Below, piece by piece: positions 34,315 to 44,434 of a DNA stretch of 64,000 nt. The translations under genes and the position numbers were made by a program. The notes under the pieces were generated by a model. It did no database searches. It was given only the letters and a program-made list of their open reading frames with translations, and was not told where the DNA came from. The stretch lies in contig SCVN01000016.1 in assembly GCA_004296885.1 (NCBI GenBank), forward strand, positions 310,001 to 374,000, written 5' to 3'. How positions within the stretch are numbered: position 1 is the stretch's first letter; each line of letters starts with the position of its first letter. Source of the stretch: Nitrospirota bacterium (GTDB lineage: Bacteria; Nitrospirota; Nitrospiria; Nitrospirales; Nitrospiraceae).

Positions 34315-35616
34315 CTACTCTTGCATCACGTTTATCACCAGCCCTGTCAAAGGTTTCGGGAAGAAATAGGTGGACTTGTGGGGCATCCGTTCGCCGGCTT
34401 GGGCGACCGCGCGCACTTCCGCGACCTTCGTCGGATTGAGCAGCAGCGAGGCGGTGGCCTTGTCCTGGGCGACAAGGTCGAGGGCTTCCTGATCGTCCTT
34501 GGTATAGATCAAGGCATGCTGATCGGCCTCGTTGGGGCAGAGCCGGTTTATGACCAGGGTTTGCAGGAGCGATACATCGAGCTTATCCCGTTCCGAGGCG
34601 CCGACTTTCGGCCGGTGGCTCGGCTTGACCGAGAGCAACAGGGGGGCCGCCTCGCCGCGGAGCGCCAGGCCGAAAACCGGTGCAGCCTGCCCGCGGCTTC
34701 GGAGCGTGCGCAGAAACTGTTGCCGGGGAACCTCCTCGATGTCGCAGGTCTCGCCAAGCAGTCGCTTGATGTCGGCAAGCGGCGGCACGGACGTGGTGAG
34801 CACCCGATGGGTCGGCAGCACGGTCAGCCCCGGATCTTCCAAACTGGAAAACAGCATGAGTACGCTGTCGAACGGATGCAGCCCGCCGGTGGCCGGTAGG
34901 CCCGCTTCTTGGCGCCGGCGCCGCCGGTAGGCCAGGGCGGTCTCATAACGATGGTGCCCGTCGGCGATGAAGAGCGGTTTGGGCTTGAGGGCGTCGGTCA
35001 GCGTCTTCAGAACCGACGGGTCGTTGATGGTCCAGAGCCGCTGCCGGCACCCGGTGTCGTCCTGAAAATCAAACCGCGGACGATGCACGTCGATGGACTT
35101 GTCGATCAAGGCCAGGACTCCGCCGTCCGGATCGGAAAACAGGGAGAAGATCGGGCTCACGTTGGCGCGGCAGGCCGAGAGCAGTTCCATCCGGTCGGCC
35201 TTGGCCGCGGAGCGCGTGTTCTCGTGCGGGTAGATGTGACCGGTGCCGAACTCCGCCAGTTCCACCGTGGACAGGAAACCCTTCAGCACCCGCCGCCCTT
35301 CCCCTGGGCTTGAGCCGGGCGCTTGGTAGTCGATCTGGTAAGGATAGATCGCCGGCGCCGCATCGCGCGTGAGCGCGCCCTTGGCCAGCCAGTCGCGCAA
35401 CAGGTCCGCCGCGCGGGTGTACCGGTTCCGTCCCGGGCCGTCGCCCGGCTCGTCCAGGCCCAGCTCGATGCGGATTACGTTGTTGGGGTGGCGCTCGTGC
35501 AGGGCGGCCTGGCCCGCCGCGTCGATGATGTCGTACGGAGGGGCCACCACCTTGGCGATATCGCCCACGGATGCCGGATTGTACAGGACGCCACGGAACG
35601 GAATCAGATTCGCCAC
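34315..35616 (-). CDS. DUF1015 family protein
   Basis: The 433-residue protein begins MANLIPFRGVLYNPASVGD, then VVAPPYDIIDAAGQAALHERHP, the N-terminal signature of DUF1015. It has the middle signature FIADGHHRYETALAYRRRRR and the strand KPKPLFIADGH. The family is widespread and soluble; its catalytic role is not established, though the conserved histidines suggest an enzyme. It lies just downstream of an AMMECR1 gene with an 18-bp gap on the same strand, so they may be co-transcribed. Confidence 0.85.
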   Translation of the reverse strand: MANLIPFRGVLYNPASVGDIAKVVAPPYDIIDAAGQAALHERHPNNVIRIELGLDEPGDGPGRNRYTRAADLLRDWLAKGALTRDAAPAIYPYQIDYQAPGSSPGEGRRVLKGFLSTVELAEFGTGHIYPHENTRSAAKADRMELLSACRANVSPIFSLFSDPDGGVLALIDKSIDVHRPRFDFQDDTGCRQRLWTINDPSVLKTLTDALKPKPLFIADGHHRYETALAYRRRRRQEAGLPATGGLHPFDSVLMLFSSLEDPGLTVLPTHRVLTTSVPPLADIKRLLGETCDIEEVPRQQFLRTLRSRGQAAPVFGLALRGEAAPLLLSVKPSHRPKVGASERDKLDVSLLQTLVINRLCPNEADQHALIYTKDDQEALDLVAQDKATASLLLNPTKVAEVRAVAQAGERMPHKSTYFFPKPLTGLVINVMQE

Positions 35617-35634
35617 GCGTGCCTCACTTTTCGT

Positions 35635-36165
35635 TCAATGAAAACGTTGGACTTCAAAGCGCAAGAGTTCGACCGGATCGTCGGCGCCCAGGCCGGCCTT
35701 GACCCGCGCCGCCGCCACTTGTTCCGAAACGGAACGGATGCCCTCGATGGCGGGCAGGAGCACGCTCCGTTTCTCGCCCGCCCGCACGACGATGCCATAC
35801 CGGGCTGGGTCCAACGCCTCGAGGCCGGACACCGGCTCGCAGGGGCCGAGGATATCGACGGCGATAGACAGGCTCGCCAGTTCGTACATCTGCACCGGCG
35901 GGAACCGGGGATCGCGCGTGGCGGCGCCGATGGCGTTCCGGACGACCTCGATCGCCAGGGTCTCGTGCAATGGTTCGGTCGTGCCGATGCAGCCGCGGAG
36001 ACGTCCTTCGTGCTTGAGGCAGACAAACGCTCCGGCGGGGCGGAGCGCCTCCGGCCAGGCCTCGTAGAGAGCGGCCGGGGGCTCCAGCACCTGTCGATCG
36101 GCGAGGAACGCCGCAATCGCCTGCGTGGCCAGCCCGACCAAGGGATGCGTCGCGTGACGAGTCAT
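35635..36165 (-). CDS. AMMECR1-domain protein
   Basis: The ATG giving MTRHATHPLVG is used; upstream in-frame starts exist without a better ribosome site. The 176-residue protein matches AMMECR1: PAGAFVCLKHEGRLRGCIGT is the nearly invariant core, then AAATRDPRFPPVQ and the C-terminal PVELLRFEVQRFH. The archaeal and bacterial AmmeMemoRadiSam gene sets pair this domain with a Memo protein and a radical SAM protein, neither of which is here. Its biochemical role is unknown; the invariant Cys suggests a reactive thiol. It lies between the polyprenyl synthase and DUF1015 genes on one strand. Confidence 0.85.
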   Translation of the reverse strand: MTRHATHPLVGLATQAIAAFLADRQVLEPPAALYEAWPEALRPAGAFVCLKHEGRLRGCIGTTEPLHETLAIEVVRNAIGAATRDPRFPPVQMYELASLSIAVDILGPCEPVSGLEALDPARYGIVVRAGEKRSVLLPAIEGIRSVSEQVAAARVKAGLGADDPVELLRFEVQRFH

Positions 36166-36239
36166 GGGTCCGGTGTGAGGAAGCGTCGTTAAGATAGCCA
36201 TACGAAGCGCGCCACAGTAGGGCAATGACGGATGACGGG

Positions 36240-37208
36240 TTATCGGTCGCGGTTGACCATGTAGTCGGCGACGATGACCAGCGCGCGCATGGCCGGCGAA
36301 TCGTTGAACAGGGCCAGGCTCCGGGTGGCTGCCGCGACGTAGACGCGCGCCCGCTCCATCGCGTAGGCGATGGAGCCATAGTCCTGCATCAGCGCGATGA
36401 TCCGTTGCAGGTCGGTGTCTGACAGAGTCCGGGTCTCCAGACGATCCTTGATCATCTGCCGGTCCGGCTCCGGGCAGTGTTGCAGCAAGTGGAGCAGCGG
36501 GAGCGTGATCTTGCCCTCCCGCAGATCCTGCCCCAGCGTTTTACCCAACCGCGCTCCGTTGGCCGTGTAGTCGAGCGTGTCGTCCGCCATTTGAAAGGCG
36601 ATGCCGATGTACTCGCCGAACCGGAACAGCGCCGTTTGCTGTTCTTCGGAGGCGAGGCCGATGATGGCGCCGATGCGGCAGGACGTGGCGATCAGGCTCG
36701 CCGTTTTATGCTCCACGATCCGGATATAGTCGTCTTCGGTCATGGCGATGCTGCCGTGATGGTAGAGTTGCAGCACTTCGCCTTCCGCCATCTTGCTGCA
36801 GGCTTCCGCCAGCGTTTCGTTGACGGCCTGGTTTTTGAAGGTCACGATTTGCCGCATGGCATGGGAATAGAGATAGTCGCCGACGAGGATGCTGATTTGA
36901 TTGCTCCAGACTTTGCGGGCGGTCTGCCGGCCGCGGCGCAGGTCGGCGTCGTCCACCACATCGTCGTGCAGGAGCGTGGCGGTATGAATGAATTCGACGA
37001 GACTGCCGAGACTCTGCGGATCGGAGGAGGTGTTCCCGCACAGCCGGGCGCAGAGCAGCAGCAGGAGGGGGCGGATGCGCTTGCCTCCGCTGCTGAGAAT
37101 GTGGGCCGAGACGGTGTTGACGAGGGTGACGGACGAATCGAGGTTCTTCCGGATATGATCCTCGACGCCGTCCAGTTCCTCGCCGTAGGCCTCCCACACA
37201 TCGGCCAT
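36240..37208 (-). CDS. Trans-polyprenyl diphosphate synthase (IspB-like)
   Basis: The start giving MADVWEAYGEELDGVEDHI fits the family's N-terminus; a 12-residue longer start is possible. The 322-residue enzyme carries the first aspartate-rich motif HDDVVDDADLRRG and the second, FQMADDTLDYTA, both binding Mg-diphosphate, and GKRIRPLLLLL for the substrate. It adds isopentenyl diphosphate units to an allylic starter to make the long side chain of quinones. The chain length cannot be read safely. It heads a short same-strand run with the AMMECR1 and DUF1015 genes. Confidence 0.9.
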   Translation of the reverse strand: MADVWEAYGEELDGVEDHIRKNLDSSVTLVNTVSAHILSSGGKRIRPLLLLLCARLCGNTSSDPQSLGSLVEFIHTATLLHDDVVDDADLRRGRQTARKVWSNQISILVGDYLYSHAMRQIVTFKNQAVNETLAEACSKMAEGEVLQLYHHGSIAMTEDDYIRIVEHKTASLIATSCRIGAIIGLASEEQQTALFRFGEYIGIAFQMADDTLDYTANGARLGKTLGQDLREGKITLPLLHLLQHCPEPDRQMIKDRLETRTLSDTDLQRIIALMQDYGSIAYAMERARVYVAAATRSLALFNDSPAMRALVIVADYMVNRDR

Positions 37209-37360
37209 GCTCTGGAATGTCGCAGTGGCGGGGCCCGGTCGCATGCGGCGAATAGTAGGGCAGGGGCAGGGCGTTAGTCAAGCCTCGGCGGGCGCGGCAA
37301 ATCCCTGTGCAGGCGATTCCCGTGACTGCTCAGCCCGAGCCACCATGGGCCGTGGATTGC

Positions 37361-37390
37361 TTGACAGAATCACGCTCTATCCAGTATGGT
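37361..37390 (+). promoter_or_regulatory. Sigma-70-type promoter ahead of gltB
   Basis: TTGACA (37361-37366), 18 bases, then TATGGT (37385-37390). The -35 box is perfect. It lies 137 bp upstream of the chosen gltB start, so a leader of about 130 nt is expected. Confidence 0.5.
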
Positions 37391-37526
37391 GACACTCCGA
37401 TTTTGCGCATGTTTTCCGTGCCCTGACCGAGGTCATTGCCACGGGTCGGTTCCCCCCTCCCGCAAGCGCCCGGCCCAGCGGTGACGCATCGTGCAACCCG
37501 ACAATCCAGCAGGAATTGAACGGCCC

Positions 37527-40500
37527 ATGAACATTCCAGGACTCCCCCCCAAGCAAGGCCTTTACGACCCCCGGAACGAGAAGGACGGCTGCGGCATCGG
37601 CTTCGTGGCCAGCATCAAAGGGCACAAGTCGCACGGCATCGTCCGACAGGGGCTGCAGGTCCTTGAGAACCTCTATCACCGCGGCGCCCAGGGGTGCGAT
37701 CCCTGCACCGGCGACGGGGCTGGCATTCTGCTGCAGATCCCGCACGAGTTTCTGCGGCGGGCGGCGGCGGATGCGCGGGTGAAACTGCCGGGCGCGGGCG
37801 AGTATGGCGTGGGGATGGTGTTTTTGCCGCCCGACGCGGCGTCCCGCAAGCAGTGCGAGGGGCTCGTCGAGAAGGTCGTGGCGGAGGAGAAAGCCCGGTT
37901 GTTGGGCTGGCGCGACGTGCCGGTCAAGAGCGACGCGATCGGCGTCCAGGCGCGCCGGACCGAGCCGGCGATCCGCCAGGTGTTCATCGCCCGCGACACC
38001 CTGAACGAAGCGCAATTCGAGCGCAAGCTCTACGTGATCCGGAAACGGATCGAGAACGCGATTCGCCAGTCCGCCATCGAAGGGCGGGAGTACTTCTACA
38101 TTCCCAGCCTGTCGGGCAATACGATCGTCTACAAGGGCTTGCTGCTCCCGCATCAGATGGCGGCCTATTACCAGGACCTGACGGATGCCAGCGTGATCAG
38201 CGCCCTGGCCCTGGTCCATTCCCGTTTCAGCACCAATACGTTCCCGACTTGGCCGCTGGCCCATCCCTACCGCTACATCTGCCACAACGGCGAAATCAAC
38301 ACGCTCAAGGGCAACGTGAACTGGATGCGGGCGCGCCAGGGCCGGCTCGGGTCGGACCTGTTCGGGACGGACATCCCCAAGCTGTTTCCGATCGTCCACG
38401 ATCAGCAGAGCGACTCGGCCTGTCTCGACAATGCGCTCGAGTTTCTGGTCTTGGGCGGGCGTTCCCTGCCGCACGCGATGATGATGCTGATCCCGGAGCC
38501 CTGGGTCGGCAACCCGCAGATGGACCTGGACCGGCGCGGATTTTACGAGTACCACGCGGCCATGATGGAGCCCTGGGACGGTCCGGCCGCCGTCTGCTTC
38601 ACCGACGGCAAGCTGATCGGCGCCACGCTGGACCGGAACGGCCTGCGGCCCTGCCGGTACCAAGTCACGACCGACGATCTGGTGGTGTTGGCGTCCGAGG
38701 CGGGGGTGCTGCCGGCCGAGGCGAAACAGATTCGCCAGAAGGGCCGCCTCCAGCCGGGGCGCATGTTCCTGGTGGACACGGCGCAGGGCCGCATCATCGA
38801 CGACGAAGAGATCAAGGCCGACATCGTGGGCCGGAAACCCTACCGGGCCTGGGTGACCCAATACCGCATCTCCCTGGATGAATTGCCGGAGCCGTTGAAC
38901 GTGCCGCAGCCGGACCATCCGACGATCCGGCAGCGCCAGCAGGCGTTCGGGTACACGGTGGAAGAGCTCAAGATGGTCATCACGCCGATGGTGGTGACCG
39001 GCGAGGAGACGATTTCGTCGATGGGGACCGACACGCCGCTGGCCGTCCTCTCCGAACGGCCGCAACTCCTGTTCAAGTACTTCAAGCAGCTGTTCGCCCA
39101 GGTGACCAACCCGCCGATCGACCCCATCCGCGAACAGCTCGTGATGTCGTTGGTGACGAACATCGGGCCCAAGCCCAACGTGATGCAGGAAACGCCGGAG
39201 GCCTGTCGCCGGATCAAGGTGCAGCAGCCGATCCTGACGAACTCGGACCTGGAGAAGATTCGCGAGATCGCCGACCCCCATTTCAAGAGCAAGACGTTGC
39301 GGATGCTGTTCCGCGTGGCGGAGGGGCCGGAAGGGCTGGGCGCGGCGGTGGACAATCTGTGCCGCGAGGCGTCCCAGGCGATCAAGGACGGGTACAAGTT
39401 CCTGATCCTGAGCGACCGCGGCGTGAACGAAGAATGGGCGCCGATCCCGAGCCTGCTGGGGATCTCGGCCGTGCACCATCATCTCGTGCGCGAATGCACG
39501 AGGACCGAGGTCGGGCTGATCCTGGAGACCGGCGAGCCGCGCGACGTGCACCACTTCGCCTGCCTCATCGGCTACGGGGCCGGGACGATCAATCCCTATC
39601 TCGTATTCGAGACGCTCGTGGACATGGAGCGGGACGGATACCTGCCGGAGGGGCTGGACGCGGTCACCGCCGAGGGCAAATTCATCAAGGCGATCAACAA
39701 GGGCCTGCTCAAGATCTTCTCCAAAATGGGGATCTCCACCGTCCAGTCCTACTGCGGCGCGCAGATCTTCGAGGCCATCGGGCTCAACCACGAAACCGTG
39801 GACCGCTACTTCACCGGGACGCCCTCGCGCGTCGAAGGCATGGGCATCCGGGAAATCGGTGAGGAGACGCTGCGCCGCCATCGTCTGGCCTACGAGCCGG
39901 CGCCGATCCGTCAACTGGACTTCGGCGGCGAAATCCATTACCGCGTCCAGGGCGAACACCACAACTGGAACCCGGAGACGATCTACAAGCTCCAGCACGC
40001 GACCAAGCACAATGATCCGAAGACCTTCAAGGAGTTCGCCGCGCTGGTCAACGACGAGAGCAAGCGGCGCTCGAATCTGCGCGGCCTGCTCGACTTCAAA
40101 TTCCTGCCCGAGCCGCTTCCTCTCGAGGAAGTCGAACCGGCCAAGGATATCGTCAAACGGTTCACGACCGGCGCCATGTCCTTCGGGGCGATCAGCAAAG
40201 AGGCGCATGAAACTCTGGCCATCGCGATGAACCGCATCGGGGCCAAAAGCAACACGGGCGAAGGCGGGGAAGACCCGGAGCGGTTTGCTCCGCTGCCGAA
40301 CGGAGACAGCAAGAACTCCTACATCAAGCAGGTCGCGTCGGCCCGGTTCGGGGTCACGTCCCATTACCTGGTCAACGCCCGCGAATTGCAGATCAAGATG
40401 GCGCAGGGAGCCAAGCCGGGCGAGGGCGGCCAGTTGCCGGGCCACAAGGTGGACGAGGTCATCGCGAAGCTGCGGTATTCCACGCCGGGCGTGCAGTTGA

Positions 40501-42074
40501 TTTCGCCGCCCCCGCATCATGACATCTATTCGATTGAGGATCTCGCCCAATTGATCTTCGACCTGAAGAATTCAAATCCGCAGGCGGCGATTTCGGTCAA
40601 ACTGGTCTCGGAAGTCGGGGTGGGCACGGTGGCCGCCGGCGTGGCGAAGGCGCATGCGGACAAGGTGTTGATCAGCGGCGATTCGGGCGGAACCGGAGCC
40701 TCTCCGCTGTCCTCCATCAAGTACGCCGGCATTCCCTGGGAACTGGGCCTGGCCGAAACCCACCAAACGCTCGTGCTCAACGATCTGCGCGGCCGCATCC
40801 GTGTGGAAACCGACGGGCAGTTGAAGACCGGCCGCGATGTGACCATTGCCGCGCTGCTGGGAGCCGAGGAATTCGGTTTTTCGACGGCGCCGCTGATTGT
40901 CGAAGGCTGCATCATGATGCGCAAGTGTCACCTGAACACCTGCCCGGTGGGGGTGGCGACCCAGGACCCGGTCCTGCGCAAGAAATTCGCGGGCCAGCCG
41001 GAGCATGTGGTCAACTATTTCTTCTTCGTGGCGGAGGAGATGCGCGAACTCATGGCCAAGCTGGGGTTCCGCACGGTGGCCGAGATGGTCGGCCGCGTGG
41101 ACAAGCTCAAGGCCCAGAAGGCGGTCGAGCATTGGAAAGCCAAAGGGCTCGACTTGACCGCGCTGCTCGCCAAGCCTCAGGTGGGGGCGGATGTCGCGAC
41201 GCATTGTGTCCAGGTGCAGGACCATGGTCTGGCCGGCATTCTGGACAACAAGTTGGTGGAACTGTGCAAGCCGGCCATCGAACGGGGCGAGAAGGTGACG
41301 CTGGACCTGCCGATCCGGAACGTGAACCGGACCGCGGGCACTATGCTGTCCAGCCACATCGCCCGCAAGTACGGGCTGGAAGGATTGCCGCCGGACACGA
41401 TCACGATTAAGTTCACCGGCTCAGCCGGACAGTCCTTCGGAGCGTTCCTGTCCAAGGGGATCACGCTGATGCTGGAGGGGGAGTCGAACGACTATCTGGG
41501 CAAAGGATTGTCCGGCGGCAAGATCATCGTGGTGCCGCCCAAGGGCGCCACGTTCGTGCCGGAAGAGACCATCCTGATCGGCAACACCTCGCTCTACGGA
41601 GCCACGCAGGGCGAAGCCTATTGCTATGGGATGGCGGGCGAACGGTTCGCCGTGCGCAACAGCGGGGTGAACGCGGTCATCGAAGGCACCGGCGACCATG
41701 GCTGTGAGTATATGACGGGCGGGGTCGTGGTGGTGCTTGGCAAGACCGGCCGGAATTTCGCCGCCGGCATGTCGGGCGGCGTCGCCTTCGTGTTGAACGA
41801 GGACGGGAAATTCGAACAGCGCTGTAACCTCGGCATGGTGGAATTGGAGAAAGTCGTCACGGCCGAGGACAAGCAGATTCTCAAGGCCATGCTGGAAGCG
41901 CATCTGAAGTACACGGGTAGCCGCAAGGCCAAGGCGGTGCTGGACGGCTGGCAAGCGATGCTGCCGAAGTTTGTGAAGATCATGCCGAGCGATTACAAGC
42001 GGGTGTTGGCGGAGCGCAAGGCGGTGGCGGCGAAGGACAAGGCGCACAAGGACAAGGAGCTGGCGGCCCATTAG
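37527..42074 (+). CDS. gltB: Glutamate synthase, large (alpha) subunit
   Basis: The ATG is used because it leaves a 21-residue pro-segment before the nucleophile Cys22 ([12 protein letters not shown]), as in known GltB, where the Cys becomes the new N-terminus. A GTG 12 codons upstream is an alternative. At 1515 residues it is full length: glutaminase domain, central domain, FMN-binding synthase domain ([13 protein letters not shown]) and the 3Fe-4S site [15 protein letters not shown], then the C-terminal beta-helix ([13 protein letters not shown]). It moves the amide of glutamine to 2-oxoglutarate. It needs GltD for electrons from NADPH; gltD follows 109 bp later. Confidence 0.96.
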   Translation: MNIPGLPPKQGLYDPRNEKDGCGIGFVASIKGHKSHGIVRQGLQVLENLYHRGAQGCDPCTGDGAGILLQIPHEFLRRAAADARVKLPGAGEYGVGMVFLPPDAASRKQCEGLVEKVVAEEKARLLGWRDVPVKSDAIGVQARRTEPAIRQVFIARDTLNEAQFERKLYVIRKRIENAIRQSAIEGREYFYIPSLSGNTIVYKGLLLPHQMAAYYQDLTDASVISALALVHSRFSTNTFPTWPLAHPYRYICHNGEINTLKGNVNWMRARQGRLGSDLFGTDIPKLFPIVHDQQSDSACLDNALEFLVLGGRSLPHAMMMLIPEPWVGNPQMDLDRRGFYEYHAAMMEPWDGPAAVCFTDGKLIGATLDRNGLRPCRYQVTTDDLVVLASEAGVLPAEAKQIRQKGRLQPGRMFLVDTAQGRIIDDEEIKADIVGRKPYRAWVTQYRISLDELPEPLNVPQPDHPTIRQRQQAFGYTVEELKMVITPMVVTGEETISSMGTDTPLAVLSERPQLLFKYFKQLFAQVTNPPIDPIREQLVMSLVTNIGPKPNVMQETPEACRRIKVQQPILTNSDLEKIREIADPHFKSKTLRMLFRVAEGPEGLGAAVDNLCREASQAIKDGYKFLILSDRGVNEEWAPIPSLLGISAVHHHLVRECTRTEVGLILETGEPRDVHHFACLIGYGAGTINPYLVFETLVDMERDGYLPEGLDAVTAEGKFIKAINKGLLKIFSKMGISTVQSYCGAQIFEAIGLNHETVDRYFTGTPSRVEGMGIREIGEETLRRHRLAYEPAPIRQLDFGGEIHYRVQGEHHNWNPETIYKLQHATKHNDPKTFKEFAALVNDESKRRSNLRGLLDFKFLPEPLPLEEVEPAKDIVKRFTTGAMSFGAISKEAHETLAIAMNRIGAKSNTGEGGEDPERFAPLPNGDSKNSYIKQVASARFGVTSHYLVNARELQIKMAQGAKPGEGGQLPGHKVDEVIAKLRYSTPGVQLISPPPHHDIYSIEDLAQLIFDLKNSNPQAAISVKLVSEVGVGTVAAGVAKAHADKVLISGDSGGTGASPLSSIKYAGIPWELGLAETHQTLVLNDLRGRIRVETDGQLKTGRDVTIAALLGAEEFGFSTAPLIVEGCIMMRKCHLNTCPVGVATQDPVLRKKFAGQPEHVVNYFFFVAEEMRELMAKLGFRTVAEMVGRVDKLKAQKAVEHWKAKGLDLTALLAKPQVGADVATHCVQVQDHGLAGILDNKLVELCKPAIERGEKVTLDLPIRNVNRTAGTMLSSHIARKYGLEGLPPDTITIKFTGSAGQSFGAFLSKGITLMLEGESNDYLGKGLSGGKIIVVPPKGATFVPEETILIGNTSLYGATQGEAYCYGMAGERFAVRNSGVNAVIEGTGDHGCEYMTGGVVVVLGKTGRNFAAGMSGGVAFVLNEDGKFEQRCNLGMVELEKVVTAEDKQILKAMLEAHLKYTGSRKAKAVLDGWQAMLPKFVKIMPSDYKRVLAERKAVAAKDKAHKDKELAAH

Positions 42075-42173
42075 AGCTGAGTGCTGAACGATGAGTGATG
42101 AACGCGGAATGGGAGCCTGTACGAAAGTTTTAGATTTCTGAAGTTCATCGCTTAGCATTCAGCGTTCATCGTT
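42074..42173. repeat. Degenerate heptamer repeat, locus E (inverted arms)
   Basis: GCTGAAC, GATGAGT, GATGAAC and GCGGAAT on the left are mirrored by GTTCATC, GCTTAGC, ATTCAGC and GTTCATC on the right. The clearest example in the window. It fills nearly all of the gltB-gltD gap, so it would be transcribed between two co-ordinated genes and could form a hairpin that adjusts their relative expression. Confidence 0.75.
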
Positions 42174-42183
42174 AGGGGAAAAG

Positions 42184-43620
42184 ATGGCTGATCCAAAAGG
42201 CTTCATGAAATATGCCCGGGAGGGCCCCCAGCGCCGGCCGGTCGAACTCCGCGTGCAGGACTGGAAAGAGCTGTATGAGCCGATGCCGGAGGACAAGCTC
42301 AAGGCGCAAGGCGCGCGCTGCATGGACTGCGGTGTCCCCTTCTGCCAGAGCACGAATGGCTGTCCCGTCGTCAACCTGATCCCCGAATGGAACGACCTGG
42401 TCCACCGGGGGCGGTGGAAGGACGCGCTCAAGGCGCTTCACACGACGAACAATTTTCCGGAGTTCACGGGGCGGCTCTGCCCGGCCCCCTGCGAGTCGGC
42501 CTGCGTGCTCGGCATCAACGAGGACCCGGTCTCGATCCGCGTCGTTGAGTGGAACATCATCGACAAGGGCTTCGACGAGGGCTGGGTCCAGCCCATCCTG
42601 CCGACCTCGTCCACGGGGAAAACGGTGGCCATCGTCGGCTCCGGCCCGGCCGGCCTCGCCGCTGCGCAACAGTTGGCCCGCGCCGGGCATAAAGTGACGG
42701 TATTCGAGAAAGCGGATCGCATCGGCGGGCTCCTGCGCTACGGCATTCCCGACTTCAAGATGGAAAAGTGGGTTCTGGACCGCCGTCTGGATCAGATGAA
42801 GGCCGAGGGGGTCGAGTTCAAACCCGGCGTCCATATCGGGGCGGACATCAGCGGCGAGGAGCTGCGTCGTCAGTTCGATGCCGTGGGTCTCGCGATGGGC
42901 GCCGAGCAGCCACGCGAGCTGCCGGTCCCCGGCCGTGAGCTGAAGGGCATCTACCTGGCTATGGATTACCTCACCCAGCAGAATAAGCGCAACGCGGGGG
43001 ATCGGACGACTGCCGAGCCGATCACGGCGAAAGGCAAGCGCGTGGTGATCATCGGCGGCGGCGACACGGGCTCGGACTGTTTGGGGACTGCGCACCGGCA
43101 GGGCTGTGCCGAGGTGCATCAGTTCGAGTTGCTGCCGGAGCCTCCGCCGAAACGGGCCTCTTCCACACCCTGGCCTTTGTGGCCGATGCAGCTTCGCACC
43201 TCCCATGCGCATGAGGAGGGCTGTGACCGCCAGTGGAGCGTCTCGACCACCAAGTTCACGGGCCACGGCGGCCAGGTCACGAAACTCCACGCGCAACGGG
43301 TTTCCTTCGAGAACGGGAAGTTCGTCCCGGTCCCCGACTCAGCGTTCGAACTCAACGCGGATTTGGTCCTGCTGGCCATGGGCTTCACGGGTCCGGTCAA
43401 GAACGGACTCCTCGACGGTCTGGGCGTCAAGTACGATGCGCGGGGCAATGCGGCGGCCGATCAAAACTACATGACGAATGTGGCGGGGGTCTTCGCGGGG
43501 GGGGATGTGCGGCGGGGCGCCTCGTTGATCGTCTGGGCCATCGCCGAGGGCCGCAAGATGGCCGCCGCCGTGGACCAGTACCTCCGGGCCGGCCAGTCCG
43601 CCAAATCGGCGGCTGCCTGA
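42184..43620 (+). CDS. gltD: Glutamate synthase, small (beta) subunit
   Basis: The 478-residue protein has the N-terminal iron-sulfur signature in two clusters (CMDCGVPFCQ and GCPVV, then CPAPCESACVLG), the FAD-binding Rossmann motif VAIVGSGPAGLAAAQQLARAG, and a second nucleotide site, RVVIIGGGDTGSDCLG, for NADPH. It passes electrons from NADPH to the large subunit. The end DVRRGASLIVWAIAEGRKMA is the usual family C-terminus. A ribosome-binding sequence (GTTAGGGGAAAAG) precedes the ATG. Confidence 0.95.
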   Translation: MADPKGFMKYAREGPQRRPVELRVQDWKELYEPMPEDKLKAQGARCMDCGVPFCQSTNGCPVVNLIPEWNDLVHRGRWKDALKALHTTNNFPEFTGRLCPAPCESACVLGINEDPVSIRVVEWNIIDKGFDEGWVQPILPTSSTGKTVAIVGSGPAGLAAAQQLARAGHKVTVFEKADRIGGLLRYGIPDFKMEKWVLDRRLDQMKAEGVEFKPGVHIGADISGEELRRQFDAVGLAMGAEQPRELPVPGRELKGIYLAMDYLTQQNKRNAGDRTTAEPITAKGKRVVIIGGGDTGSDCLGTAHRQGCAEVHQFELLPEPPPKRASSTPWPLWPMQLRTSHAHEEGCDRQWSVSTTKFTGHGGQVTKLHAQRVSFENGKFVPVPDSAFELNADLVLLAMGFTGPVKNGLLDGLGVKYDARGNAAADQNYMTNVAGVFAGGDVRRGASLIVWAIAEGRKMAAAVDQYLRAGQSAKSAAA

Positions 43621-43628
43621 GTCGTTCG

Positions 43629-43868
43629 CTACCTCGGTTCGATTTCACCTGCCTGCTTGTCCGGGGCGAAGGCCTCGGAGCACCGGCGAACCACCTTTGC
43701 AACCAGTTCGGGATACAGGCGGAGGGTGCAGTCCGGGCAGACCGTGTGGGTCATCAGGGCTTTCTCATGCTTGTCGAACGGCTGGGATCGTCCTTCCCAT
43801 CTCCCGTCTTCACTCCGCACCTTTTGACAGGCCGCGCAGACCGTGAGCCATGATTCGGCGGTCGCCAT
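43629..43868 (-). CDS. Stand-alone small CxxC...CPxC domain protein
   Basis: The 79-residue protein begins MATAESWLTVCAACQKVR and holds ten or so conserved residues of the module that also closes the next two genes: a CxxC pair (CAAC), a spacer with a Trp (EDGRWEGRS), then HTVCPDCTLRLYPELV. The four cysteines could bind one metal ion. The start has a GGAGACACGAC ribosome site. It is convergent with gltD, 8 bp away, and divergent from the larger relatives, so it is a free form of a domain that is otherwise membrane-tethered. Function unknown. Confidence 0.7.
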   Translation of the reverse strand: MATAESWLTVCAACQKVRSEDGRWEGRSQPFDKHEKALMTHTVCPDCTLRLYPELVAKVVRRCSEAFAPDKQAGEIEPR

Positions 43869-44434
43869 AGTCGTGTCTCCTTCCGTTGCCGTTGCGAGGT
43901 GGCGGGTTGCTGCGATTGCCCCGCCCGATACTAGCCACTCTGTTCCGCAAGAGCCGTGCCAGGGCCACCCATTTGATCGAAGCAAAGACGGAGAACTCAG
44001 GCTCGGAAAGCGGCTGAAAAACAAAGAGCTTTTTAACTGAGTTGAGTCTGTGCCAGGTCTGGATAGTCGGGCAGGCTTGCGGGGGCTAAGATAGAAAGAG
44101 GGGGAGTGACGTTATTTGGCTCCCCATGCAAAGTCTTGCGCCTTTTGGACGAGACGCAACATCATGTCAAAGCGGACGATACGTTGCTAGAAACCATGGA
44201 CGGGTCGAAGCAAGGCAGAGCGGGGATCGGATCGGTCGCCCCGCTCGGCTGGGGTTTGCCCTCGTGACCTGTCGCGCCGGCGGATCTTCAGCTGGATGGT
44301 GGAAAACCCTTTTCCTCCATCCAGTGAGAAGTTGTGGACGGCTTGACCTGGAATACGTGATCACCTAGGATGGGCCGGTCAGAGTCCGAGGCGCAACGAC
44401 TCGGTCGTTTTCCCTTCCCTTGCCGGAGCAAACG
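43869..44434. other. 566-bp intergenic region upstream of the CxxC paralogues
   Basis: No gene-like frame was found. The region has a long near-perfect palindrome (separate entry) about 110 bp ahead of the first membrane gene and a short AT-rich part at 44010-44045. A c-di-GMP riboswitch (GEMM) was considered, but its conserved bases are not there. Promoters for both flanking genes probably lie here. Confidence 0.5.
44292..44324. repeat. Long imperfect palindrome
   Basis: CTGGATGG-T-GGAAAA (44292-44306) mirrors TTTTCC-T-CCATCCAG (44310-44324) with one mismatch and a three-base loop. It lies about 110 bp ahead of the first membrane-bound CxxC gene. It could be an operator or a transcript hairpin. 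Confidence 0.55.

Noticed and set aside
37377-40550. A very long open frame (1057 codons) antisense to gltB
   Set aside because: It has no recognisable domain, is Arg/His/Asp/Gln rich in the way of complementary-strand readings of GC-rich genes, and gltB itself is fully supported on the other strand.
43869-44434. A c-di-GMP (GEMM) riboswitch ahead of the CxxC membrane genes
   Set aside because: The sequence has A- and G-rich parts but not the conserved GEMM bases or the tetraloop-receptor arrangement.
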